The notes beneath the pieces were generated by a model. That model was not told the origin of the DNA and did no database searches. It worked only from the letters and a program-made list of their open reading frames with translations. A stretch of DNA of 33,863 bases from the NCBI GenBank assembly GCA_017648065.1, contig JAGCJJ010000008.1:1-33863 (forward strand), given 5' to 3'. The position numbers and the translations under genes were made by a program. Positions 31,626-33,863 of this stretch are shown here, piece by piece; within the stretch, counting starts at the first letter, position 1, and every line of letters begins with the position of its first letter. This stretch comes from Kiritimatiellia bacterium (lineage in GTDB: Bacteria > Verrucomicrobiota > Kiritimatiellia > RFP12 > UBA3636).

Positions 31626-32417
31626 TTATTTTGGTTGAAATTGGTTTGTAAATTCTCTATGTATTTCTTTGTCGTTATATTTGTCTGACGGGTCATCAAG
31701 TTCTTCTAATGTGTATCCAGAGCGAATTTCCTCAAGCTCTATAGATGTATCGTGTATAGAAAAATGAATTCTGAACATACGGTAGGAGAGTATTCCTTCG
31801 GTTTGTTCGTCATTGTATTTTATACGTTTACGTTCTATATTAAAAGGGTTTTCTGATAATTGCACTTTTGCAATGCTAAATAAATCGATAGCGAATTTCT
31901 GTAAGAACGAGTTTTGTTTTTGAAATAATTCTGTTTCTGTCAGTGTGTATTTAGAAATTACCTGCTCGTCTACCCATCCGGCCATAGCATTAGGGAAAGC
32001 ATCTGCTTTAGGGATATATGGCTTTATATCTAAAACAGGTGTATCATTTAATAAATCAGATTCATCTACGATAATTTCGTTCCCATTGACAGCCAGGAGC
32101 TTTACACAGCTTAGGCCAATCATATTAGGACGATATGGTGCACGCGATGCAAATACACCAATACGTTTTTGTGTTGCTGTTGGGACGGGTGGGGTAACGA
32201 TTGGCTTCCAAGAATTATTTCTGTTTAGAACAAAGATAATCCAAATACGTTCAAATCCTTCAAGTCCACGTAAGCCTTGCTCGTAATTTTCGCCTTTATT
32301 AAGAATGATTTTTCCAATACGGTTTTGATTGAACACACCTTGGCGTGGAATGTCATGCTTGTATTCAGCATCACACTTAAAATATCCAATTGGGTTGAAT
32401 TCAATCGTCTCTTGCAT
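31626..32417 (-). CDS. trmO: tRNA (N6-threonylcarbamoyladenosine(37)-N6)-methyltransferase TrmO
   Basis: TrmO uses S-adenosylmethionine to methylate t6A37 in threonine tRNAs. The 263-residue protein starts with NPIGYFKC and has IPRQG (23-27), the segment GLEGFERIWIIFVL (51-64), IGVFASRAPYRPNMIGLS (86-103), which is the strongest family signature, and DLLNDTPVLDIKPYIP (121-136). The C-terminal part from about 160 is an extension also present in longer bacterial homologues. ATG 32415-32417 is chosen because the family N-terminus begins right after it; a frame from 32486 would overlap the deacetylase gene. It lies 17 bases after the deacetylase and 12 before GH30. A tRNA modification gene is unexpected in a glycan operon. 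Confidence 0.88.
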   Translation of the reverse strand: MQETIEFNPIGYFKCDAEYKHDIPRQGVFNQNRIGKIILNKGENYEQGLRGLEGFERIWIIFVLNRNNSWKPIVTPPVPTATQKRIGVFASRAPYRPNMIGLSCVKLLAVNGNEIIVDESDLLNDTPVLDIKPYIPKADAFPNAMAGWVDEQVISKYTLTETELFQKQNSFLQKFAIDLFSIAKVQLSENPFNIERKRIKYNDEQTEGILSYRMFRIHFSIHDTSIELEEIRSGYTLEELDDPSDKYNDKEIHREFTNQFQPK

Positions 32418-32434
32418 AGTAAGGCTACTTATGT

Positions 32435-33361
32435 TTAGCGCTTTGTTATGATTATTTCTCCATTTACAGGGGCAACATTGAAGCATGCTTTACCTTTCAT
32501 AACTGGCACAGCATAGCTTACATTGCCTTGGCATAGCTTTGCAACAAGCCATTCCTCTGGCACATCAACAACAATGCTAAGAGGTGTGTCAAAGCTTTCA
32601 GGATCAGTGCCTACAGATAACTCTAGCTTTATTTCTTCGTCATTGTCAGTAGGGAGTACTTTTAGGGAAGCATTATCGCGTTCAGTAATATACTTGTGTA
32701 TGTCTACGGAAGCAGCTACCCATAAATTGCCTTTTGCCTTACGTGTGGCAATGTCTTGAACAAGTAATTCGTGATCCAGGGCAGGGAAGTAGAACCAGTC
32801 TCCTCCAACACCATGAAATATGATGTAGTCATTATTGCCAGAAGCTTCAATAGCATCAAGTGCATTTTTAGCATCATCATATGATTTTATGGAAAGACCT
32901 CCGGCATATTCAGAGCCATCAGGTTTCATACCTTCGCGTCTAAGTGTGTTGACTGAGTCCAGAATTACTTTTTCCTCTTCAATTGTTGCATTCCAGCAAC
33001 AACCGCCAGGACGACCATAAGAAAGTATTTTCTTTGCAGGATACTTTAGTCCATCGCGTAGGACTTTATCATTATTGCAAATTTCTTCTTCAACGATTTT
33101 TAAGGTTTTTGCACCACAGTGACCAACAGAATGGTTGCCAATGAATACGATTTTATCATCAGCTTGGTCAAACCATCTTTGAAGCTCCCATTCCTTATCT
33201 TTATACCAGCCAGTGCATAGGTAAAAGGTTCCAGGAATGTTGTATTTTCTTAGGCATGGTATAACAATATCCATTACGCTATTGCATCCATCATCATAAT
33301 ATAGCGCAAATGCAGCCTTTGCATTGTTTTGCCATTTTGCAATTGAAGCTGTTGTATCCAT
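32435..33361 (-). CDS. Polysaccharide deacetylase (NodB homology) family protein
   Basis: NodB-type carbohydrate esterase (CE4-like) fold: the metal and catalytic Asp pair in YYDDGCNS (21-28; Asp23, Asp24), a GNHSVGH motif (75-81) with metal-binding His77 and His81, and SYGRPGG (about 114-120) in place of the usual RPP motif. A motif near HGVGGDW supplies the late His. The family removes acetyl groups from amino sugars with a divalent metal. The late segment (about 220-308) is beta-rich and beyond the NodB domain. No signal peptide, so it may act inside the cell or on intermediates. CAAGGATTTTCC precedes the ATG. It is the first gene of the minus-strand operon. Confidence 0.82.
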   Translation of the reverse strand: MDTTASIAKWQNNAKAAFALYYDDGCNSVMDIVIPCLRKYNIPGTFYLCTGWYKDKEWELQRWFDQADDKIVFIGNHSVGHCGAKTLKIVEEEICNNDKVLRDGLKYPAKKILSYGRPGGCCWNATIEEEKVILDSVNTLRREGMKPDGSEYAGGLSIKSYDDAKNALDAIEASGNNDYIIFHGVGGDWFYFPALDHELLVQDIATRKAKGNLWVAASVDIHKYITERDNASLKVLPTDNDEEIKLELSVGTDPESFDTPLSIVVDVPEEWLVAKLCQGNVSYAVPVMKGKACFNVAPVNGEIIITKR

Positions 33362-33430
33362 GGAAAATCCTTGTGGTTAAGAGTGTTAATAACCTGAAAT
33401 CGGTATATTTAGAATTGTCTTTTAAAATAT

Positions 33431-33460
33431 ATAATATTTTATCGTACTAATTTAATTCAA
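33431..33460 (-). promoter_or_regulatory. Candidate promoter of the five-gene minus-strand operon
   Basis: On the minus strand, TTGAAT (plus-strand 33455-33460) and TATTAT (33431-33436) are 18 bases apart, about 70 bases before the deacetylase ATG at 33361. The -10 is a moderate match, and the region is AT-rich, so chance similarity is possible. It lies between the operon and the repeat array. Confidence 0.4.
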
Positions 33461-33478
33461 GCAAGTGAAAAATTTCCG

Positions 33479-33863
33479 GTACACGAATGTTTGTGTGGTG
33501 GGTTGTAGTGGAAGGACACGGATATGCACCAATTGACACGAATGCTTATGTGATGGATTTGGGAACCACGAAAAGGCGTACACGGATAGGTTTTGGTGTG
33601 GTGTTTTCAAGGACACGGATATGCACCAATTGGCACGAATGCTTATGTGATGGGTATTTGGAACCACGAAAAGGCGTACACGGATGGGTTTGGGTGTGGT
33701 GTTTTCAAGAACACGGATATGCACCAATTGGCACGAATGCTTATGTGATGGGTATTGGGAATCACGAAAAGGCGTACACGGATAGTATTGGGTGTGGTGT
33801 TTTCAAGAACACGGATATGCATCAATTGGCACGAATGCTTATGTGCTGGGTATTGGGAACCAC
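33479..33863 (+). repeat. Tandem array of about 98-bp non-coding repeats
   Basis: Four units are seen, the last cut by the window end. The phrase ACACGGATATGC starts at 33516, 33613, 33711 and 33809, spacings of 97, 98 and 98 bases. A second landmark (A-A-C-C-A-C-G-A-A-A, one copy AATCACG) starts at 33564, 33662, 33760 and 33858, also 98 apart. Units 2-4 are nearly identical (a few substitutions), while the first 35 bases of unit 1 are more divergent. Each unit contains several CACGAAT/ACACGGAT-type short words. There are no unique spacers, so it is not a CRISPR array. Reading frames across it are artefacts because 98 is not a multiple of three. No gene was seen in 33362-33478. Confidence 0.9.

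Noticed and set aside
33452-33825. Open reading frames on the minus strand across the repeat array (with repeating HIRVLENTT-like peptides)
   Set aside because: The repeat period is 98 bases, not a multiple of three, so each unit is read in a different frame; the frames stay open only because the unit has few stops. No ribosome-binding site or known domain.
33479-33863. CRISPR array
   Set aside because: The whole 98-bp unit is repeated without unique spacers, and no cas gene is nearby.

Overview
The window looks like chromosomal DNA of a low-GC Gram-negative anaerobe, most plausibly a member of the PVC group (Lentisphaerota/Kiritimatiellota-like). This is inference. It rests on a meso-DAP type MurE, a dcw cell-wall cluster, many unusual glycosidases (two GH78-like, DUF4091, GH5, GH30) without signal peptides, a sialate O-acetylesterase fused to a mutarotase-like domain, and a YRGES-type GDPD. 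No phage, transposase, CRISPR array or plasmid gene was seen.

Layout. 1-2017: the 3' end of a repetitive surface protein, then an FAD-dependent oxidoreductase whose 5' end looks eroded. 2075-2279: a tRNA-Thr(CGT) with its own promoter and terminator. 2288-9075 (+): homoserine dehydrogenase, aspartate-semialdehyde dehydrogenase, a 4'-phosphopantetheinyl transferase, a transpeptidase (PBP) overlapping a RodA/FtsW-type glycosyltransferase, and a DUF4186 protein. 9128-14420 (-): a short dcw cluster in the order mraZ-rsmH-ftsL-ftsI-murE, split by a perfect-palindrome terminator between ftsL and ftsI. 14860-28626 (+): a carbohydrate region. It holds a sialate O-acetylesterase split by a single-base frameshift, a secreted discoidin-like protein, GH5 glucanase, LarA-type nickel racemase, secreted BspA-like leucine-rich-repeat protein, GH78-like, DUF4091 and GH78-like enzymes. 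28751-33361 (-): a compact five-gene operon of polysaccharide deacetylase, TrmO, GH30, PHP phosphatase and GDPD. 33479-33863: a tandem array of about 98-bp non-coding units running off the window edge.

How the genes fit together. Asd makes aspartate semialdehyde, which feeds both threonine/methionine synthesis (via Hom) and the DAP that MurE adds to peptidoglycan. The PBP/RodA pair and FtsI/FtsL then act on wall elongation and division. The carbohydrate region appears to handle rhamnose-, acetyl- and beta-glucan-containing glycans. The glycosidases look cytoplasmic and only the accessory binding proteins and the esterase are exported. There is no SusC/SusD pair, transporter or regulator in the window.

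I did not find a clearly new defence or mobile system. The best leads are the 98-bp repeat array, the split esterase, the terminator inside the dcw cluster, the GC-rich structured segment at 24863-24962, the tRNA with two C.A stem mismatches, and the GDPD lacking its first catalytic histidine.
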